From Caenimonas sedimenti (GTDB lineage Bacteria; Pseudomonadota; Gammaproteobacteria; Burkholderiales; Burkholderiaceae_C), in assembly GCF_007833165.1 (NCBI RefSeq), contig NZ_VOBQ01000013.1:221225-285224 (forward strand): DNA of 64,000 nucleotides, written 5' to 3'. Below the pieces are notes generated by a model that ran no database searches, was not told the DNA's origin, and saw only the letters and a program-made list of their open reading frames with translations. The translations under genes were made by a program, and so were the position numbers. This document shows, piece after piece, positions 26,330-35,246 of the stretch. Position 1 is the first letter of the stretch. The number at the start of each line of letters is the position of its first letter.

Positions 26330-28759
26330 ATGCCCAAATCGACCAAGGCGCAACCCGCGCCCAGGAAAACCGGCGCCAAGTCGGCCGCCCGCAACACCGA
26401 CAGCGGCCCCAGCAAGGTTCCACCCGCCGCCACCCATGACTTGCCGGCCCGGAAGGCGCAGGACGTGCAGGCTCTGGCTGCGGGCATGCCGCACAACCTG
26501 AACAAGGCAGGGGAGCACGGCTTCGCCAATGGCGTCGCGCCACGCGCCGGCGCCACCGTCGAGCCGCAGTCCCGCCTGCCCGCCGCCAGCACGCTGTCCG
26601 AAGAGAACGGCTCCGAGAAGCTCGGCAGCACCGCGGTGGACGGCCTGAACGCGACCATCGAGCCGCTTGACCGCGTCCGGGTGGACTCGACCGGGCGGTT
26701 CCTCACCACGAACCAGGGCGTGGCCGTCGCGGACAACCAGAACTCGCTGAAGCTGGGCACGCGCGGGCCGGTGCTGCTGGAAGATTTCATCCTGCGCGAG
26801 AAGATCACGCACTTCGACCACGAACGCATTCCGGAGCGCATCGTGCATGCGCGCGGTTCGGGCGCGCATGGTTTCTTCGAGTGCTACGAACCCTGCACGG
26901 ACATCACCAAGGCGGCGCCCTTCCAGGCCGCGGGCAAGATCACGCCGGTGTTCGTGCGCTTCTCCACCGTCCAGGGCGAGCGCGGCTCCAAGGACACGGC
27001 GCGCGACGTCCGCGGATTCGCCGTCAAGTTCTACACCGACGAAGGCAACTGGGACCTCGTCGGCAACAACATCCCGGTCTTCTTCATCCAGGACGCGATG
27101 AAATTCCCCGACCTCGTGCACGCGGTGAAGCCCGAGCCCCATCACCAGATGCCGCAAGCGGCGAGCGCGCACGACACGTTCTGGGACTTCGTCTCGCTGA
27201 TGCCCGAGTCCACGCACATGCTGATGTGGGTGATGAGCGACCGGGCCATTCCGCGCAGCTACGCCACCATGCAGGGCTTCGGCGTGCACAGTTTCCGCAT
27301 GGTCAACGAGGCGGGCGAATCGGTGTTCGTCAAGTTCCACTGGAGTCCCGTCGCCGGCACGCATTCGCTGGTCTGGGACGAAGCGGTGAAGATTTCCGGG
27401 GCCGACCCGGACTTCCACCGGCGCGACCTGTGGGAGCGCATCGAGGCGGGCAACTATCCGGAGTACGAACTCGCCCTGCAGGTGTTCACCGAGGAGCAGG
27501 CCGACCAGTTCAGCTTCGACATCCTGGATGCCACCAAGATCATCCCGGAGGAACTGGTGCCGTTGCGCAAGGTCGGGCGGATGGTGCTCAATCGCAACCC
27601 CGACAATTTCTTCGCCGAGACGGAGCAGGTGGCTTTCTGCGCCGCGCACGTGGTGCCGGGCATCGATTTTTCCAACGACCCGCTGCTGGCCGGGCGCATC
27701 CACTCCTACGTGGACACGCAGATCTCGCGCCTGGGCGGCCCGAACTTCCACGAGATCCCGATCAACTCGCCTGTCGCCCAGGTGCACAACAACCAGCGCG
27801 ACGGCATGCACCGGCAGGCCATCCACCGCGGCCGCGTCTCCTACGAGCCGAATTCGCTGGCGGGCGGCTGCCCGTTCCAGGCCGGTGCGGCGCAGGGGTT
27901 CGTCAGCGTCCCGGCTCGCCTGCAGGCGCAGGACGAGCAAGCCAAGGTCCGCGCCAAGCCGGAGAAGTTCGCCGACCACTACACGCAGGCGACGCTCTTC
28001 TTCGAAAGCCAGACGCCGGTGGAGCAGGACCACATCGCCAACGCGTTCCGCTTCGAACTTTCCAAGGTGACGGTGCCCGCGATCCGGGAACGCATGGTGG
28101 CATCGCTGCGCAACGCTTCCGAGGCGCTGGCGAAGAAGGTCGCCATGGGCCTTGGCATGGACCCGCTGCCGGCGCCGTTGCCGCGCGCGCTGCCGGACCC
28201 AGCCGCGCCCGAGGTGGCGAAGTCGCCTGCGCTGTCCCTGCTCTTCCGTCCGGGCGACGGCTCGATCAAGGGCCGCAAGGTCGCGATCCTGGTCGCGCCC
28301 GGCGTGGAAGGGGAGTCGATCAAGAAAGCCCAGGCCGCGTTGCTGGAGCAGGGCGCCGTGGGCCGGCTGGTCGGGCCGCGGATCGGCCCCATGCCAACGG
28401 CGAGCGGCGATGCCCTGGACGCCGATGCTTCACTCGAAAACGAGCCAGGCTTCCTCTTCGATGCGCTGATCCTCCCCGATGGCGACGAGGCCGTGGCCGC
28501 CCTGGCGCAGGACGGCCACACCATGGAATTCATCAAGGACCAGTTCCGCCATTGCAAGACCATCCTGGCCCTCGGCGCGTCGCGCCTGCTCCTGGTGAAA
28601 GCCGGCCTGCCGGCCAGCATGGACAAGAGCCAGGCACAGGGCGACACCGGTTTGCTGGTCGCGGAAGCGGCTGGAGTGGACGAGGCGATGAGTGCCTTCA
28701 TCGCCGGCATGGCGAAGCACCGCCACTTCGGCCGCGAGATGGACCCGCCGCTGCTTTGA
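26330..28759 (+). CDS. katE: Large-subunit monofunctional catalase (KatE/HPII type)
   Basis: An 809-residue heme catalase with a C-terminal class I amidotransferase/DJ-1-like domain (about 655-800), as in E. coli HPII. Active-site His173 ([10 protein letters not shown]), Asn246 ([12 protein letters not shown]) and proximal heme ligand Tyr460 (SYVDTQISR) are present at a constant offset of 45 from HPII numbering. HPII His392, which cross-links to Tyr415, corresponds to Cys437 here (AFCAAH), so that bond should be absent. The N-terminus (about 75 residues, rich in Lys, Ala, Pro) is basic and unusual. A hemerythrin follows after 26 bp. Confidence 0.96.
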   Translation: MPKSTKAQPAPRKTGAKSAARNTDSGPSKVPPAATHDLPARKAQDVQALAAGMPHNLNKAGEHGFANGVAPRAGATVEPQSRLPAASTLSEENGSEKLGSTAVDGLNATIEPLDRVRVDSTGRFLTTNQGVAVADNQNSLKLGTRGPVLLEDFILREKITHFDHERIPERIVHARGSGAHGFFECYEPCTDITKAAPFQAAGKITPVFVRFSTVQGERGSKDTARDVRGFAVKFYTDEGNWDLVGNNIPVFFIQDAMKFPDLVHAVKPEPHHQMPQAASAHDTFWDFVSLMPESTHMLMWVMSDRAIPRSYATMQGFGVHSFRMVNEAGESVFVKFHWSPVAGTHSLVWDEAVKISGADPDFHRRDLWERIEAGNYPEYELALQVFTEEQADQFSFDILDATKIIPEELVPLRKVGRMVLNRNPDNFFAETEQVAFCAAHVVPGIDFSNDPLLAGRIHSYVDTQISRLGGPNFHEIPINSPVAQVHNNQRDGMHRQAIHRGRVSYEPNSLAGGCPFQAGAAQGFVSVPARLQAQDEQAKVRAKPEKFADHYTQATLFFESQTPVEQDHIANAFRFELSKVTVPAIRERMVASLRNASEALAKKVAMGLGMDPLPAPLPRALPDPAAPEVAKSPALSLLFRPGDGSIKGRKVAILVAPGVEGESIKKAQAALLEQGAVGRLVGPRIGPMPTASGDALDADASLENEPGFLFDALILPDGDEAVAALAQDGHTMEFIKDQFRHCKTILALGASRLLLVKAGLPASMDKSQAQGDTGLLVAEAAGVDEAMSAFIAGMAKHRHFGREMDPPLL

Positions 28760-28785
28760 ACCGATCACCCACTCGAGGAGACCCC

Positions 28786-29274
28786 ATGCCACAAATCCCC
28801 GACAACAAGGACGCCTGCGAACTGCTGGACGCCGACCACATCGCCGTCAAGCACCTCTTCGTCGAATACGCGCGGCTGGCCACTGCGGCGCCGGACGACA
28901 GCGCCGCCGACCGCACTGCCCTCGCGCTGAAGATCTGCGCCGAACTCACGGTGCATGCCCAGATCGAGGAAGAGATCTTCTACCCCGCCTTGCGCGAGGC
29001 GCTGCCGGATGCCGGCGACCTGCTGGAGGAGGCCGAAGCCGAGCACCAGGAAGCCAAGGACCTGATTGCGCAGATCCAGGCGCTGGGACAGGCGGACGCG
29101 GAGATGGACGCGCTGGTGGCCAGGCTGAACGGCGCGATCGAGCACCACGTGAAGGAAGAGCGCGACGAGCTGTTTCCCAAGGCCAAGGCCGCACCCGAAG
29201 TGGATCTGGTTGCGCTGGGCGAGCAACTGCGGCAGCGGCAGGCGGAGTTGGCGGGGCAAGCGGCCACCACCTGA
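28786..29274 (+). CDS. Hemerythrin HHE cation-binding domain protein
   Basis: A 162-residue four-helix-bundle protein. Metal-ligand pattern: HIAVKHLF (His18), HAQIEEEIFYP (His57, Glu61), AEHQEAK (His87), and HHVKEERDELFP (His120/121, Glu125), consistent with a di-iron O2- or peroxide-handling centre. A cgaggag Shine-Dalgarno precedes the ATG. With katE 26 bp upstream, the pair is likely cotranscribed and related to oxidative stress. A stem-loop just downstream probably ends the transcript. No signal peptide, so it is cytoplasmic. Confidence 0.92.
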   Translation: MPQIPDNKDACELLDADHIAVKHLFVEYARLATAAPDDSAADRTALALKICAELTVHAQIEEEIFYPALREALPDAGDLLEEAEAEHQEAKDLIAQIQALGQADAEMDALVARLNGAIEHHVKEERDELFPKAKAAPEVDLVALGEQLRQRQAELAGQAATT

Positions 29275-29284
29275 GCCAACGAAA

Positions 29285-29304
29285 AAGCGGCGCTTGGGCC
29301 GCTT
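29285..29304 (+). terminator. Stem-loop terminator candidate after the hemerythrin gene
   Basis: Arms aagcggc (29285-29291) and gccgctt (29298-29304) pair perfectly around a 6-nt loop, with A-rich sequence before the stem and only TT after it. It begins 11 bp after the hemerythrin stop. The short T run makes it a weak rho-independent terminator; a role for the opposite strand is also possible. Confidence 0.5.
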
Positions 29305-29305
29305 C

Positions 29306-29337
29306 CTGGATCCCCGCCTGCGCGGGGATGGAATGAC
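29306..29337. repeat. REP-like dispersed palindrome, copy A
   Basis: Core arms atccccgc (29310-29317) and gcggggat (29322-29329) with a 4-nt loop, flanked by ctgg on one side and ggaatgac on the other. A second copy in the opposite orientation lies at 44929-44955 and shares core arms and flanks (gtcat... and ...ccag). It is intergenic, between convergent genes, as REP elements usually are. Confidence 0.7.
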
Positions 29338-29366
29338 ATGCGCGCCACAGCGCGCGCTGTCATTCC
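29330..29366. terminator. Long hairpin between convergent genes, overlapping the parvulin stop
   Basis: ggaatgaca (29330-29338) pairs with tgtcattcc (29358-29366) and gcgcgc segments extend the stem inward, giving about 15 paired bases around a short loop. It overlaps the last codons and stop of the minus-strand parvulin gene. No clear T tract follows in either direction, so it may act as an RNA 3'-end stabiliser rather than a classic terminator. Confidence 0.5.
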
Positions 29367-30139
29367 ACCTTCGCGCTCTTGCGCAAGTTGTCCTGGAAGG
29401 TCGACAGCTTCTGCTGCTGCAGCTGCTGCGAGATCTGCGGCTTCACATCGTCGAACTTCGGCAGCTGCGCTTCACGCACGTCGTCGACGCGGATCACGTG
29501 CCAGCCGAACGTGGTCTTCACCGGAGCGTCGGTCGTCTGGCCCTTGTTCAGCTTGGTCATCGCCTGGGCGAACTCGGGCACGTAGCTGCTGGCGGTGGCC
29601 CAGTCCAGGTCGCCGCCGTTGGCACCCGACCCCGGGTCCTTGGACTGCTTCTTGGCGAGGTCCTCGAACTTCTGGCCCTTCTTCAGGTTGGCGATGACCG
29701 CCTTGGCGTCCTCTTCCTTCTCCACCAGGATGTGGCGCGCCTTGTATTCCTTGCCGCCGTTGGCCGCGGCGAACTTGTCGTACTCGGCCTTGATTTCGGC
29801 GTCGGTGACGGGGTTCGCCTTCTGCCAGTCGGCGAACAGTTCGCGGATCAGGATGGTCTGGCGGGCCAGCTCGATCTGGGCCTTGAAGTCGTCGGTGGCG
29901 TCCAGGCCGCGCTTCTGCGCTTCCTGCATGAAGATTTCACGGGCGATCACTTCGTCCTTCAGCTGGCCCTGCATTTCCGGCGGCACGGGCCGGCCGGCCT
30001 TGGACAGCTGCAACGCCAGCATGTCGACGCGCGCCTTGGAAACGGGCTTGCCGTTGACGATGGCGACGTTCTGCGCGGCGGCCGGCAGGGCGATGCTCAA
30101 GGTGGCCGCGGCCAGCGCGGTCAGGAGGACTTTTTTCAT
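29360..30139 (-). CDS. Parvulin-type periplasmic peptidyl-prolyl isomerase
   Basis: A 259-residue foldase. Signal peptide MKKVLLTALAAATLSIALPA with cleavage after AAA near residue 22. A SurA-N-like helical region (about 25-125) precedes the rotamase (PpiC) domain from about 130 to 225: KARHILVEKEEDAKAVI, FEDLAKKQSKDPGSG, GGDLDW, and TTFGWHVIRVDDVR. A C-terminal helix rich in Gln and Lys follows. It assists folding of exported proteins. It is the last gene of a five-gene minus-strand cluster, 37 bp after bolA. The symbol is left blank because this single-domain form is not clearly SurA or PpiD. Confidence 0.93.
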   Translation of the reverse strand: MKKVLLTALAAATLSIALPAAAQNVAIVNGKPVSKARVDMLALQLSKAGRPVPPEMQGQLKDEVIAREIFMQEAQKRGLDATDDFKAQIELARQTILIRELFADWQKANPVTDAEIKAEYDKFAAANGGKEYKARHILVEKEEDAKAVIANLKKGQKFEDLAKKQSKDPGSGANGGDLDWATASSYVPEFAQAMTKLNKGQTTDAPVKTTFGWHVIRVDDVREAQLPKFDDVKPQISQQLQQQKLSTFQDNLRKSAKVE

Positions 30140-30176
30140 GGGAATTTCCCTTTGGGGACAGGAGGGTGTTCAGTGG

Positions 30177-30440
30177 TCAGAGTGTCTCGATCGCCAGCGC
30201 ATGCAGGCCGCGCTCGAGAAAATCGCGCAGGGAATCATACACAAGGCGATGGCGCGCCACCGGAGACAGGCCGGCGAAGCGGGGGGAGGCGATCCGCACC
30301 CGGAAATGGGTGCCGCCGCCAGGCGCCGCGCCCGCGTGCCCCGCATGGGCAGCGCTTTCGTCGATCACTTCGAGCTGGCTGGGCGCGAGGAGTTCCGCGA
30401 GCCGGGCGCGCAAGGCTTCTGCCGTGATGCCCGTCGTCAC
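30177..30440 (-). CDS. BolA family protein
   Basis: An 87-residue protein with the class II KH-like BolA fold. Helix ALRARLAELLAPSQLEVIDES is followed by HAGHAGAAPGGGTHFRVRI, a strand-loop with the conserved His-rich iron-sulfur/monothiol glutaredoxin contact region, then SPVARHRLVYDSLRDFLERGLHALAI, the BolA signature helix. BolA proteins handle iron-sulfur transfer with Grx4 and affect morphology. GTG start overlaps the yciB TGA (GTGA). One frame runs open well beyond the start, but that part is antisense to nothing real and overlaps yciB out of frame. Confidence 0.92.
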   Translation of the reverse strand: MTTGITAEALRARLAELLAPSQLEVIDESAAHAGHAGAAPGGGTHFRVRIASPRFAGLSPVARHRLVYDSLRDFLERGLHALAIETL

Positions 30441-30985
30441 GAGTCGCCGGCTTCCTTGGGTTCCTTGACGAACCGCCCGAGGTACACGGCCTGGGCGACG
30501 ACGAAGACCGCCATCAATCCCAGCCCGCCGAACAGCTTGAAGTTCACCCAGGTGTTGGTGTCGTAGTTGAAGGCCACCCAGAGATTGAGGACGCCCATGA
30601 CGGCGAAGAAGCCGATCCAGCTCCAGTTCATGGTGCGCCAGGCGTTGTCGGGCAACTCCAGCTGCGCGCCCATCAGCGATTTCAGGAAGTTCTTGCGGAA
30701 GAACAGCATGCCGGCCGCGAGCGCGCCGCCCATCAGCCAGTAGAGCACCGTCGGCTTCCACTTGATGAACGATTCGTCGTGCGCCAGGATGGTGGCACCC
30801 CCGAACACCACGATGATGCCCAGGCTCAGCCATTGCATCGGCTCGATCTTGCCGGTGGAGTAGCGCAGCCAGGCGATCTGCGCGATGGTCGCCACGATCG
30901 CCACGCCGGTGGCGACGTAGATGTCCCAGATCTTGAACGCCGCGAAGAAGAGGGCAATGGGGAAAAAGTCGATCAGGAGTTTCAT
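30437..30985 (-). CDS. yciB: Inner membrane septation protein YciB/IspZ
   Basis: A 182-residue inner-membrane protein with five to six helices. Family landmarks: MKLLIDFFPIALFFAAFK, QWLSLGIIVVFGGATI, FIKWKPTVLYWLMG, and MNWSWIGFFAVMGVLNLWVA. YciB affects septation and envelope integrity and interacts with division proteins in E. coli. It lies 6 bp after msrB and overlaps bolA by 4 bp. The yciB-bolA-parvulin order recurs in Burkholderiales as far as I recall. Confidence 0.95.
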   Translation of the reverse strand: MKLLIDFFPIALFFAAFKIWDIYVATGVAIVATIAQIAWLRYSTGKIEPMQWLSLGIIVVFGGATILAHDESFIKWKPTVLYWLMGGALAAGMLFFRKNFLKSLMGAQLELPDNAWRTMNWSWIGFFAVMGVLNLWVAFNYDTNTWVNFKLFGGLGLMAVFVVAQAVYLGRFVKEPKEAGDS

Positions 30986-30991
30986 CAGGCC

Positions 30992-31411
30992 TCAGGATTT
31001 TTGGTCTTCGCCCTGGAAATCCAGCGAAGCGGAATTCATGCAATAGCGCAGGCCGGTGTCCGTCGGACCGTCGGGGAACACGTGTCCGAGATGGGCGCCA
31101 CACTGCGCGCACACGGTTTCGGTGCGGACCATCCCATGGCTCATGTCACGGATCTCCTTGATGGAACCGGGCACCGCCTCGGAAAAGCTCGGCCAGCCGC
31201 AGCCGGCGTCGAACTTGGTGGCGGAGTCGAACAGCTTGGCGCCGCAGCACACGCAATGGTAGCTCCCGTCGGCCCACACGGCTTCGTACTTGCCGGTGAA
31301 GGGCCGTTCGGTGGAGGCCCGCCGGGTGACTTCGAAGGCGCCGCGTTCGGCTCCCTTCTGGTCCAGCAGGGCTTTCCATTCGGCGTCGGTTTTCTGGATC
31401 GGGAAGGTCAT
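30992..31411 (-). CDS. msrB: Peptide-methionine (R)-S-oxide reductase MsrB
   Basis: A 139-residue repair enzyme for methionine-R-sulfoxide. Zinc ligands in CVCC (Cys53, Cys56) and CAQC (Cys101, Cys104); catalytic Cys124 in RYCMNSASL; substrate site GCGWPSF and [10 protein letters not shown]. No signal peptide, so it is cytoplasmic. The ATG overlaps the selO stop by 4 bp (ATGA), which places methionine repair under the same message as the SelO AMPylase. Confidence 0.97.
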   Translation of the reverse strand: MTFPIQKTDAEWKALLDQKGAERGAFEVTRRASTERPFTGKYEAVWADGSYHCVCCGAKLFDSATKFDAGCGWPSFSEAVPGSIKEIRDMSHGMVRTETVCAQCGAHLGHVFPDGPTDTGLRYCMNSASLDFQGEDQKS

Positions 31412-32898
31412 GAGGAGCAACTGATCTCGATGTGGGCAGCCCAGTCGGGCGGGAAGCCGGCCTTGTCCTCGTCCCCCGGGTGCTCGTCGAAGGGCGATTG
31501 GACCAGGCGCAGCAGCGTTTCGACCCCGGAATAGTCCTTAAGTTTCGCCTGCCGGATGGCAAGCTCGCACAGGTGGTTGCGCAGCACGTACTTGGGGTTG
31601 ATGCTGAGCATCGCAACTGCCGCGGCGTGCCGGTCTGCCGGCAGTCGCGCCTCATACAGTCGGAGCCAGCCATCAAAACCTTGCCGGTCCAGGAACAGGT
31701 CGCGCAGGGAATCCACGCCGGCACCGCCAACGAAGTGCGAGAGGCGACGCCAGAAGATCGGGTAATCGACCCGGCCGGCCGCCAGCAGCTTCAGCACGCC
31801 TTCGATCAGTTCGCGGTCCCCGGGCTGCTCGTCCGCGAGGCCCAGCTTGGCCCGCATGCGCGCTTCGAGCTCGCGCGGGAACACCGTCTTGTACGACTCC
31901 AGCGCGGCCAGCGCGAGCTCCTGCTCGCCAATCAGCGGCAGCAGGGCCTGGCCCAGGCAGAACAGGTTCCAGTAGGCGACGTTGGGCTGGCGGTTGTAGG
32001 CATAGCGTCCCGCATCGTCGCTGTGGTTGCAGATGTGGTTCGGATCGAAGGCGTCGAGGAACTGGAACGGACCGTAGTCGATCGTCAGGCCCAGGATGCT
32101 CATGTTGTCCGTGTTCATGACGCCGTGGCAGAAGCCGGTGGCCTGCCACTGCGCCACCATGGCGGCGGTCCGCTCGCTGACCTGCTCCAGGAAGGTGGCA
32201 TAGGCGTTGCCCGTGAACTTCTCCGTCGCGCGGCATTCCGGGTAGAACTTGTCGATGACGTAATCGGCGAGCTGGCGCAATTCATCGTACCGCTCGCGCG
32301 CCGAAAAGTGCTCGAAGTGCCCGAAGCGCACGAAGCTGGGCGCCACGCGCGTCACCACCGCCGCGGTCTCGACCTCCTCGCGCCGGACCGGCTGGTCGGA
32401 GCCGGTCACCATCAGCGCACGCGTGGTCGGGACGCCGAGGCCATGCATCGCCTCCGAGCCGAGGTATTCGCGGATGCTGGAGCGCAGGACGGCGCGGCCG
32501 TCCCCCATGCGGGAATAGGGCGTGAGCCCGCTGCCCTTGAGTTGCAGCTCCTGCACACCCAAGGGTGTCTCGATGCCGCCGAGCAGGATCGCGCGGCCAT
32601 CGCCGAGCTGGCCGGCCCAGACGCCGAACTGGTGGCCGCTGTAGACCGACGCGAGCGGCCGGCTGCCTTCGGGCACGCTGTTGCCGGTCAGCGCGGTAAC
32701 GGCTTCCGCGGACTCGAGCCGGGCAGGGTCCAGGCCCAGGGAACGAGCCAGTGCCGCGTTGCGGCTGACGAGGTAGGGCGCGGGCAGCGGCGTGGGCCGC
32801 AGGTCGGTGAAGAAGGCAGGGCCGAGGGCGGCGAAGCCGTGTTCCCAGCGTGTGCCCAGCACCGGTGCGGCGGCCGGTGCGTCGATTGTTTCGGACAT
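31408..32898 (-). CDS. selO: SelO protein adenylyltransferase (YdiU/UPF0061)
   Basis: A 496-residue pseudokinase-fold enzyme that AMPylates proteins, known to act on redox-related targets. Motifs: [37 protein letters not shown] (substrate lysine and glycine loop), [34 protein letters not shown] (Mg and catalytic Asp region), and the C-terminal CSS, where eukaryotic SelO has selenocysteine. Start chosen at [10 protein letters not shown]; 27 upstream codons look non-coding. It leads the selO-msrB-yciB-bolA-parvulin cluster. Confidence 0.96.
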   Translation of the reverse strand: MSETIDAPAAAPVLGTRWEHGFAALGPAFFTDLRPTPLPAPYLVSRNAALARSLGLDPARLESAEAVTALTGNSVPEGSRPLASVYSGHQFGVWAGQLGDGRAILLGGIETPLGVQELQLKGSGLTPYSRMGDGRAVLRSSIREYLGSEAMHGLGVPTTRALMVTGSDQPVRREEVETAAVVTRVAPSFVRFGHFEHFSARERYDELRQLADYVIDKFYPECRATEKFTGNAYATFLEQVSERTAAMVAQWQATGFCHGVMNTDNMSILGLTIDYGPFQFLDAFDPNHICNHSDDAGRYAYNRQPNVAYWNLFCLGQALLPLIGEQELALAALESYKTVFPRELEARMRAKLGLADEQPGDRELIEGVLKLLAAGRVDYPIFWRRLSHFVGGAGVDSLRDLFLDRQGFDGWLRLYEARLPADRHAAAVAMLSINPKYVLRNHLCELAIRQAKLKDYSGVETLLRLVQSPFDEHPGDEDKAGFPPDWAAHIEISCSS

Positions 32899-32941
32899 CC
32901 GCCGATTGTCCCCGCTTCGGGGCGTCCGCAGGGACGTACGG

Positions 32942-33652
32942 TTACTGGTCGTCCAGCATGGCCATGAGCCGGGACTCATCGGCGATGCCGACCCGGCCGG
33001 ATTCCAGAGTGACGATCCCCTGCCGCTCCAGGTCCTTCAGGACACCGTTAACCGTCTGGCGCGAGAGACCCGCCAGGATTCCGAGCTCTTCCTGCGAGAG
33101 GTGAACCGAGCGGCGCCCGTGCCAGAACATGCGGCTGAGCGACAGTGCGACCCGCTGCTCGGGTGACCGGATGCGGCCGGCTTCGATGATCGCCATGGCC
33201 TGGCCCAGCCGCAGGTTCAGGTGGTCCGCCAGCGCATGGTTGAAGGCCAGGCTGGTCTCGCGCAGCGCCTCGAACTCCGCTCGCGGCAAGCAGAGCAGCT
33301 CGGTTTCGCGCAGCGCGATCACGTCATAGCGGCGCGGCTCCTGCTTCATCACCGAGCCGCCGCCCAGCCACTCGCCGGCGGGGATGCCCATGAAAGCGGC
33401 CAGCCGGCCCTCTGCCGACTGGCTCTGGATTTTCACCAGCCCCGACAACACGGCGTACCAGCCTTTCACTTCCTCGCCCGCGTGGAGCATCACGTCGCCC
33501 TTGTTTCCCTGCAGGGTGTAGGCGTGGCCGGCGACGCGCGTCCGCTCGTCTTCGGAGAGCGGGGCAAACCAGGGCTGCGCCCGCAGGAACTGCACGGAGG
33601 GCCGGGAGACGTCGTGAAGGAGCATGGCGGAAGAGGACGGCGGCGCGAACAT
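32942..33652 (-). CDS. Crp/Fnr-family transcriptional regulator
   Basis: About 236 residues. A cyclic-nucleotide-binding-like beta domain (about 25-150, with [21 protein letters not shown]) is followed by a dimer helix and a winged HTH ([20 protein letters not shown], about 185-205) that matches the Crp/Fnr HTH. No Fnr-type N-terminal Cys cluster, so no iron-sulfur centre; the effector is unknown. Start at 33652 has an aggtg at suitable distance; ATG 33625 would remove 9 residues. It is divergent from an orphan ABC binding protein. Confidence 0.88.
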   Translation of the reverse strand: MFAPPSSSAMLLHDVSRPSVQFLRAQPWFAPLSEDERTRVAGHAYTLQGNKGDVMLHAGEEVKGWYAVLSGLVKIQSQSAEGRLAAFMGIPAGEWLGGGSVMKQEPRRYDVIALRETELLCLPRAEFEALRETSLAFNHALADHLNLRLGQAMAIIEAGRIRSPEQRVALSLSRMFWHGRRSVHLSQEELGILAGLSRQTVNGVLKDLERQGIVTLESGRVGIADESRLMAMLDDQ

Positions 33653-33671
33653 GTCGCCGCGTGGACACCTG

Positions 33672-33705
33672 CTGTCGGTGTACCGACAGCTTTTGGCATT
33701 GTCAA
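33672..33705 (-). promoter_or_regulatory. Promoter of the Crp/Fnr gene with an overlapping palindrome
   Basis: On the minus strand a perfect -35 TTGACA (33700-33705) is followed after 17 bp by a weaker -10 TACACC (33677-33682), reading toward the regulator start at 33652. An inverted repeat ctgtcggt-gt-accgacag (33672-33689) covers the -10 region, a position suited to autorepression. Assignment as the regulator's own site is inference. Confidence 0.6.
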
Positions 33706-33764
33706 TGGCGTCTTCCAGACTGCTCCGGCCGCGCGCCATCGGCGCGGACCACAAGGAGACAGAC

Positions 33765-34910
33765 ATGGACGCATGGAAAATCGGCCGCCGCGCATGGGGC
33801 CTCGTACTGGCTGGCGCCCTGGCGGGAGCGGCAGCCGCCGCCGAGCCGGGGGTGAGCGACCGCGAGGTGGTCGTCGGCCAGTCGATCGGCCTCACCGGCC
33901 CGCTGGGCGAGCTGGGGCAGGACATCGCCAACGGGGCGCGGGCCTACTTCGACGGGGTCAACGAGCGCGGCGGCATCCATGGCCGGCGCGTGCGGGTCAT
34001 CACGCTCGATGATGGCTACAAGGTCGACCAGACGGTGCGCAACGTGCAGCAACTGGTCGAAGAGGACCAGGTGTTTGCGCTGTTCAACGTGATGGGCACC
34101 CCCAACAGCGCGGCCATCCTGCCGCTGGTGGAACGCGCCGGCGTCCCGTTCTTCTCCCCCTTCACGGGCGCGGAGGTCACACGCAGCCCGGTGCTGCCCG
34201 GGGTCTTCAACGTGCGGGCGAGCTATCGCGACGAGGCCGAAAAGCTGGTGCAGCACCTCGCCACGGTGGGCATCCAGCGCGTTTCGGTGGTGCACCAGGC
34301 GAACGGCTTCGGCAAGGACGGCATGGCCGGCGTCGAGGCGGCCATGCAGCGGCGGGGCCTGAAGATCCATTCGGCGGCATCGATCCAGACCGACGCTTCG
34401 GACGCCGGCCAGGCGGTCGCCGCGCTGAACGACTCGCGCCCGGGCGCCGTGATCCTCATCACGGCGGGCAAGCCCACCTTCGAATTCATCAAGGCCTACA
34501 ACAAGCTGCGCCGCGGCATGCAGTTCTACACCTTGTCCGTGATGGGCGCCCAAGCGAACATCCGGGCGTTGGGACCGGATGGCGTCGGGGTGGTGGTGGC
34601 GTCGGTGGTGCCTTTTCCCTGGAGCCACGCGCATCCGCTGGCCAAGGAATACCAGGCCGCGATGAACCGCATCGGGCAGCGCGAGTATTCCTTCGTCAGC
34701 TTCGAGAGCTACATCAACGCGAAGGTCCTGGCCGAGGCCATGCGCCGCGCCGGGCGCGACCTGACGCGTGCCAGGCTGGTGGCCGCCGCCGAAGGCATGG
34801 CGCATGTGAGCTTCGGCGGCTTCGATCTCGGCTACGGCAAGGACCAGCGGCAAGGTTCCCGCTTCGTCGAGCTCACCATCATCGGGGCCAATGGCCGCTT
34901 CACGAAGTAG
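33765..34910 (+). CDS. Orphan Liv-type ABC transporter substrate-binding protein
   Basis: A 381-residue periplasmic binding protein of the leucine-binding (type I) class. Signal region RRAWGLVLAGALAGAAAAAE is cleaved near residue 23. The mature part starts VVVGQSIGLTGPLGELGQDIANGA and continues GGIHGRRVRVITLDDGYKVD, PFFSPFTGAE and QANGFGKDG. An aaggag Shine-Dalgarno sits 8 bp before ATG. No permease or ATPase gene is adjacent; it may share the livHMGF system at 38-42 kb or act in sensing. It is divergent from a Crp/Fnr gene and probably coregulated. Confidence 0.88.
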   Translation: MDAWKIGRRAWGLVLAGALAGAAAAAEPGVSDREVVVGQSIGLTGPLGELGQDIANGARAYFDGVNERGGIHGRRVRVITLDDGYKVDQTVRNVQQLVEEDQVFALFNVMGTPNSAAILPLVERAGVPFFSPFTGAEVTRSPVLPGVFNVRASYRDEAEKLVQHLATVGIQRVSVVHQANGFGKDGMAGVEAAMQRRGLKIHSAASIQTDASDAGQAVAALNDSRPGAVILITAGKPTFEFIKAYNKLRRGMQFYTLSVMGAQANIRALGPDGVGVVVASVVPFPWSHAHPLAKEYQAAMNRIGQREYSFVSFESYINAKVLAEAMRRAGRDLTRARLVAAAEGMAHVSFGGFDLGYGKDQRQGSRFVELTIIGANGRFTK

Positions 34911-35088
34911 CGGTGCCCGTCTGCACCCAGCGGCGGTAGCGGGCGGGCTCCATCGTGAACCAGCGCTTGCAGGCGGCCCCAAACTCGTTGGTCGTGCCGT
35001 ACCCGAGCAGGCGCGTGCGATCGATGCCATGCGCCTCGAACAGCTCGACCACGCCCCGCATCCAGGCCGATGAACTGCTGATTTCGGG
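34900..35088 (-). pseudogene. Remnant of an AraC-family transcriptional regulator
   Basis: A minus-strand open segment, too short to be a whole gene, encodes the C-terminal part of an AraC HTH: RTRLLGYGTTNEFGAACKRW followed by FTMEPARYRRWV. This fits the second HTH helix pair and its conserved Pro (MEP). The frame ends at 34900-34902 inside the 3' end of the orphan binding-protein gene, and an in-frame stop lies just upstream at about 35089, so no N-terminal ligand domain remains. Together with 35089-35246, where I see no gene, it fills the 336 bp gap before the acyl-CoA synthetase gene. Confidence 0.5.
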
Positions 35089-35246
35089 TCAGGCCTGCAT
35101 CGCATCCCATTCCACGGAAGTCCAGGCCGGCCGTCAAGCCGGGTTTCTGTCTACTCGCCGACACCAGTTGCATCGTGGCGGCGCCCTGCCGCACACTGCG
35201 CGGCTTACCATTCACGCACCCTGAAGTTCAAACAAGAGGAATTCCG

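Noticed and set aside
26881..28785. Open frame running through katE into the hemerythrin gene
   Set aside because: The katE part is in the wrong frame and Arg/Gly/Pro-rich; only the hemerythrin from 28786 is real.
30441..31112. Open extension fusing BolA to upstream sequence
   Set aside because: The frame runs out of phase through yciB; the GTG at 30440 with GTGA coupling gives a normal 87-residue BolA.
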